Assembly: GCA_010015655.1 (NCBI GenBank) | Contig: ML976702.1 | Location: 351,061-415,060, forward strand | From: Bimuria novae-zelandiae CBS 107.79 | Lineage: Eukaryota; Ascomycota; Dothideomycetes; Pleosporales; Didymosphaeriaceae | Direction: 5' to 3' | Length of the DNA: 64,000 bases | Shown here: in pieces, positions 45,898-57,309 of the stretch | Layout of the letters: every line of letters starts with the position of its first letter | Numbering within the stretch: position 1 is the stretch's first letter | Made by a program: the position numbers and the translations under genes | The notes under the pieces: model-generated | Told to the model about the DNA's origin: nothing | Database searches by the model: none | The model's input: the letters and a program-made list of their open reading frames with translations, nothing else

Positions 45898-47138
45898 TCA
45901 CTCTTCACACTCCCAGATTAGCGTCTCCCTCCCCGCCCACTGCATCACGGTCCACCCTCTCCTCCCCCCAAAAGCCGCCGCTGACCAAGCCACCCACCTC
46001 TCCTCCTCCCCACCCGCTGTCGCATCCGGAGTCGGCCCAAGCGCAGCCTCCCTACCTTTTCCTCCTCTCAACCCTTCCCTCCTCACCAGCAAAAACGCTT
46101 CCCTGACAAACCGCGGCGGTATAAACCCCCTCCACATCACCCTAACCATATTCCTCGTCTTGAGTCCTACAAGCCCATCAAAGACCGGAACCTCATACCG
46201 CGAAATATGCGGATCAACACTATCGCCCGCCCTCACGCGCGGACTATCCAGTGCCATCAGCGCCAAATACTCCTGCAGCGCGCCCGCATCCTCACTGCCA
46301 TACAAACTCGGCAGATCCGCCTGTTTCAGCGCCGGCACGGCCACTTGCTCTAGCCTCGTCACTTCCGGCTTAATCTCGCAGATGCTCGGGTGGTGCTTTG
46401 AAATAGGTTCTCTACCCTCGCGCAGCGCCTCGGGCGAGGAAGGGTTGAAGTTGTAAAAGAGCCAGGTTACGGTGTGATTCAGGACGTTCGTCGCCGCCCA
46501 CTCCAGGCGTCCGAACCCCTTCTTGCCGTGCGCCATGCTCGGCAGGCGAAGCTGGTATTCCACGACCCAGCGGTTCTTTTCGTGTTTCTTGCCACCGTCT
46601 TCGATGGGGTGGCCCTGGAGGCCACAGCGCTCGTAGGTCCGGCGGTCGAGCTCGAGGCGGAGGACGCCGTCGTGAAGGGAGAAGATGTTGTCGACGAGGG
46701 GGCGGCCCGAAGACAGCATCGTGATATTGCCTGGACAAGGTTAGCTGCTTTGTTCACGTAATTGGAGTCTGCATACTGGCGAGGGAGAGGGAGAGCATAT
46801 ACCTTTTTTTATGTACTGCTCGAAAAATTCCCCCGACAGTACCTCGCTGAGCTTCATGTGCACTCGCGCATACACGCCCTGGACGTCATCGTCTAATCGT
46901 TCCTTCACCAACTCATAGATCTCTTCGGGAAGTATCAGGTCCAACTAGCATCAATCAGCCTATTTTGTGATGTCCAGGTGCATCGTGTGCGTACCGTGTG
47001 CGAAAAAGGCTGCGCATTGAAAGTCGAGAAAGGTTTCTTCTTCGTCGACACATTCTGCGGGTCGATATAGTGGGGCAGCACACTGTGCGAGAAGTAGACT
47101 TTGGTGTCGGGCCCGTCGTCGCGGTGGATGTCAAGCAT
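45898..47138 (-). CDS. RNase P/MRP 40-kDa subunit (Rpp40 family)
   Basis: Three exons: 47138-46995, 46944-46803 and 46730-45898; introns of 50 and 72 bp (GTACGC...TAG, GTATAT...CAG); 372 residues. Rpp40 is a protein subunit of nuclear RNase P and MRP, used in tRNA 5' processing and rRNA maturation. Family features: an N-terminal segment (KVYFSHSVLPHYIDPQNV), LDLILPEEIYELVKERL, then GNITMLSSGRPLVDNIFSLHDGVLRLELDRRTYERCGLQG, and a central LEWAATNVLNHTVTWLFYNFNP. The start is the first in-frame Met (MLDIHRDD). A low-complexity Gly/Glu-rich C-terminus ends at GRETLIWECEE. Exon phases agree. Intact single-copy-type gene. Confidence 0.88.
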
Positions 47139-47640
47139 GGTGCGTTGTTCGTGGGGGTGCACGACGCGTTGCGCTGTCGCGTGTGATGGGTGGCGTAGAG
47201 TGGGGCTGCGAACAAGCTCGATGAAATCTTGTCAGCCCTAAAAAAGCTTGTCCATTTGACAGCGAGTGCACATTCTCATCAAGGCGTGACTGCCCATTGA
47301 CCACCATCTCTGAAAATGCAGGATTGCTCTTGCGTGCGCATGAAATTCCCATGCAAAATCCTCTCTGATGCGAACGCGCAGATGAAGACAATCAATTCGT
47401 AAACTCATATATGTGTCCCTTTCCAACGCCTAAAAACATCCACGTACCAACGCGTCGCCCTCGTTGGAAATCCTCAAGCGCATCATGTGTCGTGAATACC
47501 GCTGCCCATCCGCACTGATTCTCAGATCAACTACGAGCGCAAAGGCAATATGAACGCTCCAAATGCACCGCCAAATGCCGCCCCAAAACGCCATGGTATC
47601 TTTGGTAGCCCTGAAAACCGAGGGAGAATCTAAAAGCAAA
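47139..47640. other. RPP40 promoter / SIR2 downstream region
   Basis: About 500 bp between two minus-strand genes. Short frames in it show no coding signal. Confidence 0.45.
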
Positions 47641-49184
47641 TTATACACGGGATGTTACTTTGTACGTGTGCTCCGCCGCGTCAACGGGCGAGACTTCTAT
47701 CCGCTGGTCCTTGGGGATCATCTTGTGCTGGAAGTCCCACCCTGCGCGGCGAGCAAGCTCCGTGACAACAACGTCGCAGTCACCGAGCAGATTGATGTCG
47801 AAGCTGATGTGATGAATCGGCTGTTCAACAGTTAGCTACGTTACATTGGCAGGAATAAGTTTGTGCATACATCTCGAGAAATGTAGATCTGGGGTACATC
47901 GCGTGGTACGAAGTGGGGAATCTCGCACACGGGTTGCACCTTCATGCTAGTCCCAATGACGATGATCAGGTCGACCTTGTCCCGATCGTGCTCCTTAAGC
48001 TGCTCGAAGAACTTGTTCGGAAGCTGCTCGCCAAAGAAGGTGATGTCCGGCTTCATGATGCCGGGCTCCGGGATGTCGTATGCGCCATCCGAATCATCGT
48101 CGTCGAACTCGCCAGGTCCGCGGCGCTTCTTGGAACCATTCGAGCTCCGTTTCCGCTTCATGCTAGATTTGGTCGCAGTAATCCCCTGTACACACCGCGG
48201 GCATTGGGCGGGTTGTCGTGCACGCACTGCATCGAAGATGTCTTCGCCTTTGACCTGGTACTTGCACTTTCGGCACGTGGCGGTTGCCCACGATCCATGG
48301 CACTGAATCAGCTTGTCCGGTCGGATGCCAGCCTGCGCCTCGACGTTATCGATGTTCTGCGTGTAGTTGGTAAGGAGCTTGTCCTTGTCCTGCAGCGTCC
48401 GGATGAACTGGTGCGTGGGCGACCACTTCTTGAGGTCTGGGACGATCTTGCCCGCGAGTCGGTAGAATACGTGCGGGTTCTCGTCGAAGTTGTCTATGTT
48501 GAAGACCTCCTCGGGTTCCGCGAAGCCCATCTGACGCAGCTCCGAGTAGAAGCCGGTGTCCTTGGAGCGGAAATCGGGGATGCCGAGGCTCGTCGAGATG
48601 CCGGCGCCCGTGATGACCATGATGTTCTTGCGCTCGCGGAGCAGCTTCGCCGCGTCGTCGATGGTCTTGTATTGCTCCAAGCGCGTGCGCTTCTGGAGCT
48701 CGCGGCAGATGGCCCGTCCCAGCAACTCGTATAAGACCTCGTCGGGCTCGTCGTCCATGAAGTGGTCCGGCAGGCGCACGTTCAAGGCCGCCAGCAGCTT
48801 CCGCGCCGTGCACTTCTCGCTGGTTATGTATTCGCGCACAAACTGGTCGGCGCCCACCTTGTGCAGGCGCTGGCGGATCTGGCGCGCTTCGTCGTGATTG
48901 AACTCATCTTTGCCTGTTTGTGTACGTTAATAGGAAACATGCGAGTTTGGGGCATGCAACGCACGTTCGGAGCCGGGCCCCTGCTCCTCGGCCGCCTCCA
49001 AGAGGTCGTCCCACACATCGGCCTCGCTGTCGCTGTCATCCTCGTCTTTGGGGTGGGCAGGCGCGCCGTTGCCGTTCTGGGCGGGCCTCGAGTACGCGCT
49101 CGAGTTCCCCGCAGGGGCGCTCACCCCGTCGACGGGGGTGGCTTGCTCTTGCACCATGACAGGCCCGTTTTGCGTATAAGCCAT
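47641..49184 (-). CDS. Sir2/Hst1-type NAD-dependent protein deacetylase
   Basis: Three exons: 49184-48965, 48913-47871 and 47820-47641; introns of 51 and 50 bp; 480 residues. Sirtuins remove acetyl groups from lysines, chiefly histone tails, using NAD+. An acidic N-terminus (DSDSEADVWDDLLEAAEE) is followed by the Sir2/Hst1 N-terminal region (EYITSEKCTARKLL). The catalytic core has GAGIS (176-180) with PDFR, TQNID (258-262), catalytic H279 in CHGSW, and zinc cysteines CRKC (287, 290) and CPRC (311, 314). Between the zinc pair and GIMKPDITFFGE lies a basic/acidic insert (KRKRSSNGSKKRRG), probably a nuclear signal. The C-terminus has ISFDINLLGDCDVVVTELARRAGW. All catalytic residues are present. 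The N-terminal region points to the Sir2/Hst1 branch; which paralogue is uncertain. Confidence 0.95.
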
Positions 49185-49860
49185 GGTGAACCCGTCTGCG
49201 GCAATGCGCCTCGTGTGGGCTTTTGTAGTCGAGCCGCAAATTGGTTTGCTGTTGTTTGGCAGAAGTGGGTGAATGGCCTCTACACTTTATACTAGCGCTA
49301 GTCCTCCCTTGGTAAGACCGGATCCTCTCTCGGTATGGCGTGATTACCTACACCTGCGCACACCTGCACCTAGGCATGCCCAGTTAGACCGTCACGATGG
49401 CAGATAACGCGTAACTATTCAGCTGCACTTAGGTAATAATGTAGCCTTGACCACTCATACCTCCAGCCCTGCATCCTCCAGCCTCCAGCCTAAATCACGA
49501 CCTCTTGTTGGCTCGGCATTGCGTCTTCCTCCGTCCGATACCACCCATGCAAGGTGAGCTGTCCGTGCCAATGCTCTCATAGTCAGATCTATCATGCCAA
49601 ATCGCTGCATGCAGCGCCTGAGCACTTGTAGGCGCACTGCGCCGCTACGAAAAAGAAACGCTCTGAATGCAGTATATAGCTTTCGGTATGCCGTGTGTGT
49701 AACTCGGCAGTCAGAGCTCACCGCCTCATTACCCGGGTAATATACACTGTGTGAGACTCTGTATTTCGGTTGTGTCTTCTCGCGCCTTCTTCTCTGCACT
49801 CCCACTTTCTGCTTCTACCCTTGTATTTCCCTATTGCTTCAACACATCCCTGTAAATCAC
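49185..49860. promoter_or_regulatory. divergent promoter region of SIR2 and the F-box gene
   Basis: 676 bp between divergently transcribed genes. It contains a short CACCTGCGCACACCTGCACC direct repeat near 49350. Open frames in it are not convincing genes. No clear TATA box. Confidence 0.45.
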
Positions 49861-50796
49861 ATGGCACCTCCGAGGCCGGACTCGAGAAAGATAAGGCTGG
49901 CCTACATTTCTCCATCCATCGGAGCCCTTTCGCCAGAAGAGGAAATAAAAGCTGTTTCCGTTCCCTCTCCAAGGTCTGATAGCACCAAAACAACTTCTAC
50001 CTTCCCTATCACTCTAGAAAACCTCCCCGTCGAAGTAATCAACCACATCCTCTCCTACCTCCTCCACCCCCACTCCCGGCTTCCGGGCCTCTCAGAACAC
50101 GAAAGCGCCCTCTCCCCCTCCCTCCAAAGACCCATAAAAGACACCGAAGACCTCACCTCTCCCCCGGACACCTTCCGCTTCGCCGCCGACCTCTTCGCCT
50201 GGACGCACCTTCCCCACCCCTTCAATGCGCTCGCCGCCACCTCAAAACACTGCCGCGCCCTCGTCGAAAGCTACTCCTCCCACCTCGTAAAAACCTGCAA
50301 CCACTTCAACCTCCCCTTTGCCCAAGCAGACCAGCACGGTGCCATCACCGTCCACCCCCGCCTAGACAGCATCATCTACCGCCGTCTCTGGCTCCAAACC
50401 GCCCCACGACGCTGCCTCTTCTGCTTGGCGACCCTGAGTAACTACCCCCACCGCGGCTTCGGCCTGCTGCTAGCGTGCGCAGATTGCTTCTACGCGCAGG
50501 CCCTCACGCTGCACGAGGTGATGCACCAGTACCACATGGACGCGGAGACGCTAGCAGCGCACGGCGTGCGCGCGTCGAATGCGGGGTTCGACTGGATCCT
50601 GCGGGTCTATGTGGAAGCGTTGGCTTTGAAACTTTACGGGACGCGGGCTTTTCACGATACGCGGTCTGAAGGGCTGGATCGGCCGTGTAGTATACCGCGG
50701 TGCGGGTTGGCGGGGGAAAATGTTTCTGCTTCTTCGCCGCCGAGGGTTGAGAAGTTGCCGACTCATGTTACGAGGACGCGACGGTGTGGGCGCTAG
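49861..50796 (+). CDS. F-box domain protein
   Basis: 311 residues, no intron. ATG 49861 (MAPPRPDSRKIRL) is preferred over an upstream in-frame Met. Residues 51-67 (TLENLPVEVINHILSYL) are the first half of an F-box, the Skp1-binding helix of SCF ubiquitin ligases. The second half (HPFNALAATSKHCRALVESY) appears about 60 residues later after a Ser/Pro-rich insert, an arrangement seen in some fungal F-box proteins. A Cys-rich part follows (RRCLFCLATL, LACADCFYA), possibly a zinc site, and a further helical region. No WD or LRR repeats, so the substrate is unknown. Confidence 0.78.
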   Translation: MAPPRPDSRKIRLAYISPSIGALSPEEEIKAVSVPSPRSDSTKTTSTFPITLENLPVEVINHILSYLLHPHSRLPGLSEHESALSPSLQRPIKDTEDLTSPPDTFRFAADLFAWTHLPHPFNALAATSKHCRALVESYSSHLVKTCNHFNLPFAQADQHGAITVHPRLDSIIYRRLWLQTAPRRCLFCLATLSNYPHRGFGLLLACADCFYAQALTLHEVMHQYHMDAETLAAHGVRASNAGFDWILRVYVEALALKLYGTRAFHDTRSEGLDRPCSIPRCGLAGENVSASSPPRVEKLPTHVTRTRRCGR

Positions 50797-51348
50797 AACT
50801 GCTTTTTTTCTGATTCTGTTTGGGTTGGAAGTTTCTTATATCAGGTGTACTGCAACTGCACATCACGTGGCCGTGTGTTGCAATTTTGACCTTGGTCTCA
50901 TGTTGCCTAGATTGAGCTTTTTTCTAGTCGTCCGCTTCTTTTTACGACTTACGAACAGATGGGCCCCTGCAGTTTGGATGATATCTCCTTGTAATCAGCA
51001 AGAACAGTATACTGCGATGCTTATTCTATACCCACTTTTTTTTATTGCGTACACCTCACTGCGTCGTCACTCCTAGAAGGAAATACAGATGAAACTCCCA
51101 TTATTGAGTCGAATATACCCGATGCAAGTCGATAGACCCTACGCATTGTTCAACGTCACAAGCGATAGGTCAACCAGCGACGACCCAACGACACGACCCT
51201 TGGCCGAGTCGCTCACCCTTGCCCAGGACCTCCATCCATATTGTTTCCTCCTAATTACCCCTCAACGATCTCCCCTACCCTCCTCAGGCTTTCCTAGGCT
51301 TTCCTGCCCTGGCGCCCTTCTCGATCCCTGCCCCTTCAGGGGTGCTAG
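50797..51348. other. 3' region between convergent F-box and RGS-LOV genes
   Basis: 550 bp with T-rich tracts typical of fungal 3' UTRs. No gene seen. Confidence 0.4.
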
Positions 51349-53854
51349 TCAAACACCCTCTTTCCCCTCCCCATCCGCGATCACCAAGTCCGTCGCCATA
51401 CTCCTATTCCTATGCGGTGTCGGAGCGCCAACATCCATCGAGATAGTGCGACGATGGTACCCCGGCGCCGTAGCCGGCCTCTCTCCACCACTGCTCTCCC
51501 CGTTCCCAGCATAACCAAGCTTCTTTGCCGGGTGCTCCCCATCAAACTGCCCATACTGAAAAGTCCTCGGTCTCTGTCCCGCCACGCTCCTATTGCCGTT
51601 CACAACCTGATTAGCCTGCGGCGTGACGGCCCTCGGATGCACTCTCGCGAGCCCCGAATTGAACCTTCCCATGCGTATGTCTTCTTCCAGCATAGCGCGG
51701 GTCGGTTTCGGGGTCTGGCGACGGGTGTGTATGTTCTCGGGCGCATCGGATATGGTCCCCTCGCGCCGGAGGTAGTCTGCGTAAAGCTTCGCACTGGAGA
51801 ATCGCGCGGCGTTGTTTCCAAACATGCTTTCGCGGGGGGAAGGCCATGTTTCTTTGGTGAAGTCGCGGCTGCACACCATAGGGATGGCAGTTTGACGTCT
51901 GTTTAGGGCGCTGGTGATTTCTTCCTTGTTGACTATTACGATCATGTAGACGCCAGGTTTTGAGTCGGAGCCGAGCAGCGGCGTACAGTGGATCCAGCGA
52001 GGCCAGCTTTCGATATGCGCCTCTGGCTCTGCATGCGGCTTCGAGTCATCATTTCCATTAGGATGAGAACTGTGTGTGAGCCAGGAAACCTTTGGCAGTG
52101 ACGCTGGTGCCCTGAGGGAGTGCGTTGATGAGGCCTTCGCGGATGTACTGGGGGCCACTGATGCGATCCATAAGCTTGAACTGTGAGAGATCCGGTATGC
52201 GAAGGGCCGGAGAGGTGAAGATGATGCGCAGGGAGGGGTAAGGCCTCACAAGAAAGATACTGTATCAGGTCAGTATAGGTGTAAGATGTTATTCCGGAAC
52301 GCTCACATTTTGGTATACCCCATGGAGCCTCCCGTTTGCCCCAAATTGTGTCGGTGGCCACATGTTTTCGTCTGCTGTATCGTCCATGCCGATGAATCTC
52401 CTTCCCATAGGTGAAGGGCGTGCCGACGTGCTAGCAGTAGAGCTCGTGGAGCCGCGCCGCAACCGTGCACTATGCTGCCCAACGATATCCGCTTCTTCAT
52501 CGCTAAGTAGACCGCCCAGTTCCCGTAGCATCTTTAACGAGGGCTTTTTCCCAGAGAAGTCGTCGACGGATGCCCTGATGCTGACTTCTCGTTCCTGGTC
52601 AAGAAGTTGCTTGAATGACTCCAGACCCTTTCCGCCTTCAAGAAGGCGAGTAATATCAATTTGCGCGCCAATGTGATAGCAAACATTGCCTCGCTGGTCG
52701 AACAACGGATCCATCAGGACTAGATTCAGAAAAGGGGATCCATCTCGTCTACTGTGGAAGCATTAACCAGCTGTTCGGTACAGTGCAGATAGAGACGTAC
52801 TAATTCAACAGAAGTTCGCTGATTTCGTGTCCATTACGCAAGGCGCGAGACACGCGTCCTATGGCGGCCCGGGATGTACCTGGGCCTTGCAGAAATCGAC
52901 AATTCCTTCCTATCACATACTCGTGGTTGTATTGTGTAGTGTTGTAGAACTCTGCCCTAGAGTGTAAGCGAATTGAAAACGAAGAGTTTGTAGATGCGTC
53001 CCAAATACCTTCAGATGCAAATACTAACGGATTATCAGGTAAATTAGGATCCGACATGCAGTACACCTCAGCCAGGCCTTCAACCAAGTCGCGCATGAAA
53101 GGAGAGTTTGTCCCCGTGATATCTTTTACCAAGCATTCTGTCACGACATTGATCATCCGATATGTGATGTAGGCAGGTAGTGCCTCCATCACCAATTCGT
53201 CAACAGCCTTACGGGAAAACTGTTGGAATTGTGTGCCTACAACAGCAGCGTCGTTTCTCACAGACGGCGATTGGGATGGGTTCTGCGGATCCAGTGGCCT
53301 CGTGGCAGAAACCACGTCAGCCAATGCATTTGCATATCGTATCGCGGCGAGAGCTTTCTGCGATTCAAGATATTGTGTAAGAGTGGTCGCGGATCGAGGC
53401 TTATGATTATTCAGAAACGACCGGAAGCGCTTGCAATGCTGTGCATCTCTCAATATCAAATCTATATGCTCAGGCGAGAAAAGCCGTGCAGCGAGGAATT
53501 CCGCGTTCGCATCAGAGACAGTTGGCGGTGGCGGGTGTAAGTCGTATGCAGTCAATTCGTCCGTGGAGAAACGTTTTGAATCGTCCGCGGACAAGCCCTG
53601 CCGTTTGCTTGGTATCCAAGTTCATCGCCTCGATCTACGCTATCCGCCTTGCCACGATGTCTGAAGCCTCCCTCAGAGGTCGCAGAGTCGATGTGGGAAA
53701 GAGTGTCGTTTGCGTATTCTGCCGGACCTGGCTCACCCATTGCCACTTTTGCTTCTGCAGAGAATGGAAGCACGTATGCTGGTAAACAAGGTGTTGGCGG
53801 TAGCGTAGGGCTGGAAGGCTTCTGTCTCGTATGGCCAAGCTTCGTTCCGTTCAT
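51349..53854 (-). CDS. RGS-LOV blue-light photoreceptor (BcLOV4-type), with two apparent frameshifts
   Basis: A disordered Pro-rich N-terminus precedes an RGS-like helical domain (RLFSPEHIDLILRDAQHCKRF; EALPAYITYRMINVVTECL). Next is a LOV domain with flavin-cysteine motif GRNCRFLQGP (about 52880-52910), LLLNYRRDGSPFLNL and the GAQID glutamine, then a C-terminal region (PYPSLRIIF, PRWIHCTPLLGS) and a Ser/Arg-rich tail. Clear introns: 53008-52952 (57 bp, in frame) and 52800-52752 (49 bp). Another probably joins GVYQN to the next exon near 52255. RGS-LOV proteins bind FMN and move to the plasma membrane in blue light. Two breaks cannot be explained by ordinary splicing: an extra T in CTTTCTT just after the acceptor near 52255, and an extra base in AAAGGTTTCC near 52090. 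The first exon is also uncertain: joining it to LSADDSKRF needs an odd 41-bp GTAGAT intron. The start given is the first ATG (MNGTKLG). It may be a recent pseudogene or contain assembly indels. Confidence 0.85.
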
Positions 53855-54111
53855 AGCGCAAGCGTGCTCGTGCAGTGGCTGTAATGGAATTGCGCGATGA
53901 CGCTTAGACTTTGATCGTGGTAGAATACGAGCCGTCAAACGGCTTCTCCCGGCCCTAGGCTTGTCAGGTACTGGAGATGATGCATATACCTGAGACCTTA
54001 CAATTTAGTTTGGAGACGGCGTACTGTCACGTAAGATTTGTTGCCCGATGGAAACGATGGATTATCGCTGGCGGGTTCATGGGCGTGCGCAACGTTTGTA
54101 TAGACACTGAG

Positions 54112-54190
54112 GACGAACTGAAGCGAGGGAGCAGTGACCGAGAAAGACTACATTGAAGACGAATTGGAGAGAGGGAGCAGTGACTGAGAA
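54112..54190. repeat. 33-bp direct repeat, period 46 bp
   Basis: 54112-54144 and 54158-54190 share GACGAA.TG..G.GAGGGAGCAGTGAC.GAGAA with few differences. It is a local tandem duplication in the divergent promoter. Confidence 0.65.
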
Positions 54191-54896
54191 GATATGGAAA
54201 TTGGTCGCAACTTGTTGCGGGCAATTGTTTATTGGTCATGAGCTGGGCGGCAATGACGGGTAGGAAAGCAGGGCAAGCCTCGTCTTCGCAGAGAACGCGT
54301 GGAATCGGCCTGGCACGGGAAGGAAACGCAGTTCATGTATGTTAGACGCACGACGGTTCGGCAAAGCGTACCGACATGATCTAAAGTTGGCAGAGAGATT
54401 AACGATTGTGATCGATGCCGTTATTCCACGCGAGCTGTGGAGTCGCGATCTTAAGATTCAGATGTGATGTCGACAGAGTTCAGCAGTGGTCGCAGCCCGC
54501 TCGTTCTTGGGAACTGTGCGAGTTCAGACCACCCTCTGGTCAGTTGTGCGCGGAACATGCAACTAGCAATGGCTCGCCCTCAAACATGGCGTCTGCGAGC
54601 TGTCAGGTAAACGCTCATGGGGCTGCGCGAGTTGCCGAAATGGTCGCTTTCGGCCGCAGATATGGCTCTCTCTGTTACTTGAGAACCTGCCACGATATGT
54701 GGTGAGACATGCGGACTTGCTCGTTCCTCGAACAGTAGAGCCTGGAACCGTACGGTACCACATGTGCCATTGTCTTCGTCGTTAGCGCAAAAGAAAAGGG
54801 TATTTCGGATGGTGCCGAAGGTGAATGGTGATGTAACGAAGCGACAGGGCTCGCGCTAGTGTAGGATTCGAGGCTGGACCAGAACGTATCGTTCAT

Positions 54897-54968
54897 CGGC
54901 CGGGTGCACTATTCTCCGGTAGCCCCCTCCAGGAAGCAGCGTTCGGCGGCCGGGTGCACTTTCCTCCG
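54897..54968. repeat. duplicated 22-bp promoter element, CGGCCGGGTGCACT...CCG
   Basis: 54897-54918 and 54947-54968 match except at two or three positions, start-to-start 50 bp, about 120-190 bp upstream of the CK2 beta start. The repeated core CGGCCGGGTGCACT may be a factor-binding site. Confidence 0.6.
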
Positions 54969-55086
54969 CTCCGCCCCGCGCCGTGTGCCAAGGATTCCTT
55001 CTCCATTCACTGTGCGCAGGGTGGAGCTCCCCAACTGCCCAAACAATCGAAAGAAGAGGGCGCAAACAGCTGAAACGACCCACACC

Positions 55087-56107
55087 ATGGACGACTTCGC
55101 CAGCGAGTCGGACAGCGACTACACCAGCTATTGGCGAGACTGGGTACGTACATAGCACTCCCGGGCCTGCACACGCCCAACTTGGCCATCCACGCCTTTG
55201 CAGATGGCATTGTTCGACTATTCTACCGGGACGTTCGCGAAAGCCGGAGTGCCGCGTCCAAAGTTCACTAGGGTTGGAGCACCACCACCCTGATCATGTG
55301 CCCGAGTGTAGAGCATGGCTGACATGGTGCACAGTTCATATCATCGCGAGGGAACGAGTACTTCTGCGAGATAGATGAGGAGTACCTCACCGATCGCTTC
55401 AATTTGACAGGTCTAAACACCGAAGTCCAATACTATCAGTATGCGCTCGACCTTGTAACCGACGTCTTCGACTTCGATTGCGACGATGACATGCGGGAGC
55501 AGATCGAGAAGTCTGCGCGCCATTTGTACGGCCTGGTACATGCGCGCTACATTGTCACGACTCGGGGGTTGGCCAAGATGGTGCGTCCATCTACTTCACG
55601 CGTCTTCTCTGTTTTCTGCCAGCCACACATGCTGACACCCTCCAGCTCGAGAAGTTCAAGAAGTCCGACTTTGGGAAATGCCCCCGTGTCATGTGCGAAT
55701 CCCACCCGCTCCTTCCCATGGGACAATCCGACATCGCCAACTCGTCGCCCGTGAAGTTGTATTGCGCCCGCTGCGAAGACCTTTACAACCCCAAATCCTC
55801 GCGTCACGCCATTATCGACGGCGCCTACTTCGGCACCTCCTTCCACAACATCCTGTTCCAGGTATATCCCAACATGCTGCCGCCAAAGAGCCAGCGCAGG
55901 TACGAGCCTAGAGTGTTCGGCTTCAAGGTGCATGCGGCCGCCGCACTTGCGCGATGGCAAGCCGACGAGCGGGAGAAGTTGAAAGATAGGCTGAGAACTG
56001 CACGGGTCGAGAACGGGTTCGAGGAAGAAGACGACGAGGCTGAAGAGGAAGAGGAAGACGAGGAAATGGAGGGCGATGGATTCGAAGGCGCCGTGGTGCA
56101 ACAGTAA
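55087..56107 (+). CDS. casein kinase II regulatory (beta) subunit
   Basis: Three exons: 55087-55143, 55335-55580 and 55646-56107; introns of 191 and 65 bp; 254 residues. CK2 beta dimerises and docks two catalytic alpha subunits to form the Ser/Thr kinase holoenzyme. Features in order: acidic start SESDSDYTSYWRDW, then FISSRGNEYFCEIDEEYLTDRFNLTGL, the acidic loop DVFDFDCDDDMREQIEKSARHLYGLVHARYI, and the zinc ribbon CPRVMC...LYCARCEDLYNP that forms the dimer interface. GAYFGTSFHNILFQVYP follows and the tail is strongly acidic. All exon boundaries keep phase. Fungi have two beta genes; I cannot tell which this is. Confidence 0.95.
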
Positions 56108-57309
56108 AATGCATCTAACATGGTGGGGCGCGCTTGGAATGTCGGATACTGGGTAGCATGGCACGGCGTCAGGCGTACGTGAGTCTCAAAGCGATCATTA
56201 GTGTTCATTGCATAGACGATTCAAGATACCTTTTCCTACGAAGGAAGCGAAATCGGTATTAGCTTTGCGCTGACGCTTCCTTCACAATTTCTGAATCGTC
56301 TACACTGCCGTGCGTGTGAGAGGCCTCGGGAGCTGGCTAAACATGTGCTACCATGAGCACACCAACATACTAGAGCTCTTTTCCCACGCAACCACGAGGA
56401 CGTGGTGGTGGTTTTGGACGGGGAGGGATGGGTTATAGGAGTGCAAGGAGTGTCCGCAACAGCGCCAGGACATCGGCAAGCGACGATGTATGTGTTGGCA
56501 GAGAAGACCGCGGTGGACATTTTTCTGAGGGGCAAGGGGGGTAGGGGGCATTATTACAAGACGAGACAAATCAGATGCTCTTCTCCTTCGCAGTGCTGTC
56601 GACTGCATCGTCAGTCCTCTTCATCGTTCCAAGTCTTCTGATCCGCGTAACTACACCGAAAAGCAGCAAGTACATGAATATATCCTAAATCAATCAAATA
56701 ATATTTTGAACCTCTCCTGAGAGCACTAAGAACACTCGAGCCAGCGAATCAAGACAACAGGGATAACAGGGACATGGAAATGAATCGCAACGCTTTGATA
56801 AGCAATATGCATCAGAAGGTAGAGATGCAAAACGGCCATGCACCTCATAAGTCTAATCAACGCTCACACGCGCCATGGTATGTATGCTACAGTCCACTCC
56901 GTACAAAAAAAGGATGAATACGCGCTAAAGGATGCATACACCAAATGAGTAGACAAGAGACACGCTATGAAAGAGATAGATACGTATACAGAACGCCATA
57001 GAACGGACACTTTGACTTTGCTTACAGCGTGGTGACCACAACAACAACGTTAGGAGACATGCCATTGAATGATATGAGCTCAATTAGGTATTGACACCAA
57101 ACGAGCGAGCCACTAGCTTCACTCAAGCAGCCAGCGCCGCTACCGGCTTGCGACGAATCGACATGCTCTTCGACATGCTCTTCGACCTCGGAGGTGTAGG
57201 AACAGAGCTACCTGTAGCCGGACGCGAAGCCGACGAATCGCTCCCATTCGTCGCGGTACGTACCACAGGCAAAGCTTCAGAAATATCCTTCATCATGAAT
57301 TGGCGATCG
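56108..57309. other. 1.2 kb intergenic region
   Basis: Between convergent CK2 beta and the interrupted gene. Small open frames are not convincing. A CK2 beta 3' UTR is expected in the first few hundred bases. Confidence 0.4.

Larger units (their letters stand above)
53855..55086. promoter_or_regulatory. divergent promoter region of RGS-LOV and CK2 beta
   Basis: 1.2 kb between divergent starts. It holds two pairs of direct repeats listed separately. Short frames do not look coding, but the region nearest 53855-53990 may hold an upstream exon of the RGS-LOV gene, since its frame stays open to about 54008. Confidence 0.5.

Noticed and set aside
44936..45901. 321-residue minus-strand open frame
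   Set aside because: Another frame of the small secreted-protein gene and its pyrimidine-rich promoter; Pro/Ser/Thr-rich artefact.
47913..48734. 273-residue plus-strand open frame inside SIR2
   Set aside because: Antisense shadow of a gene with clear sirtuin motifs.
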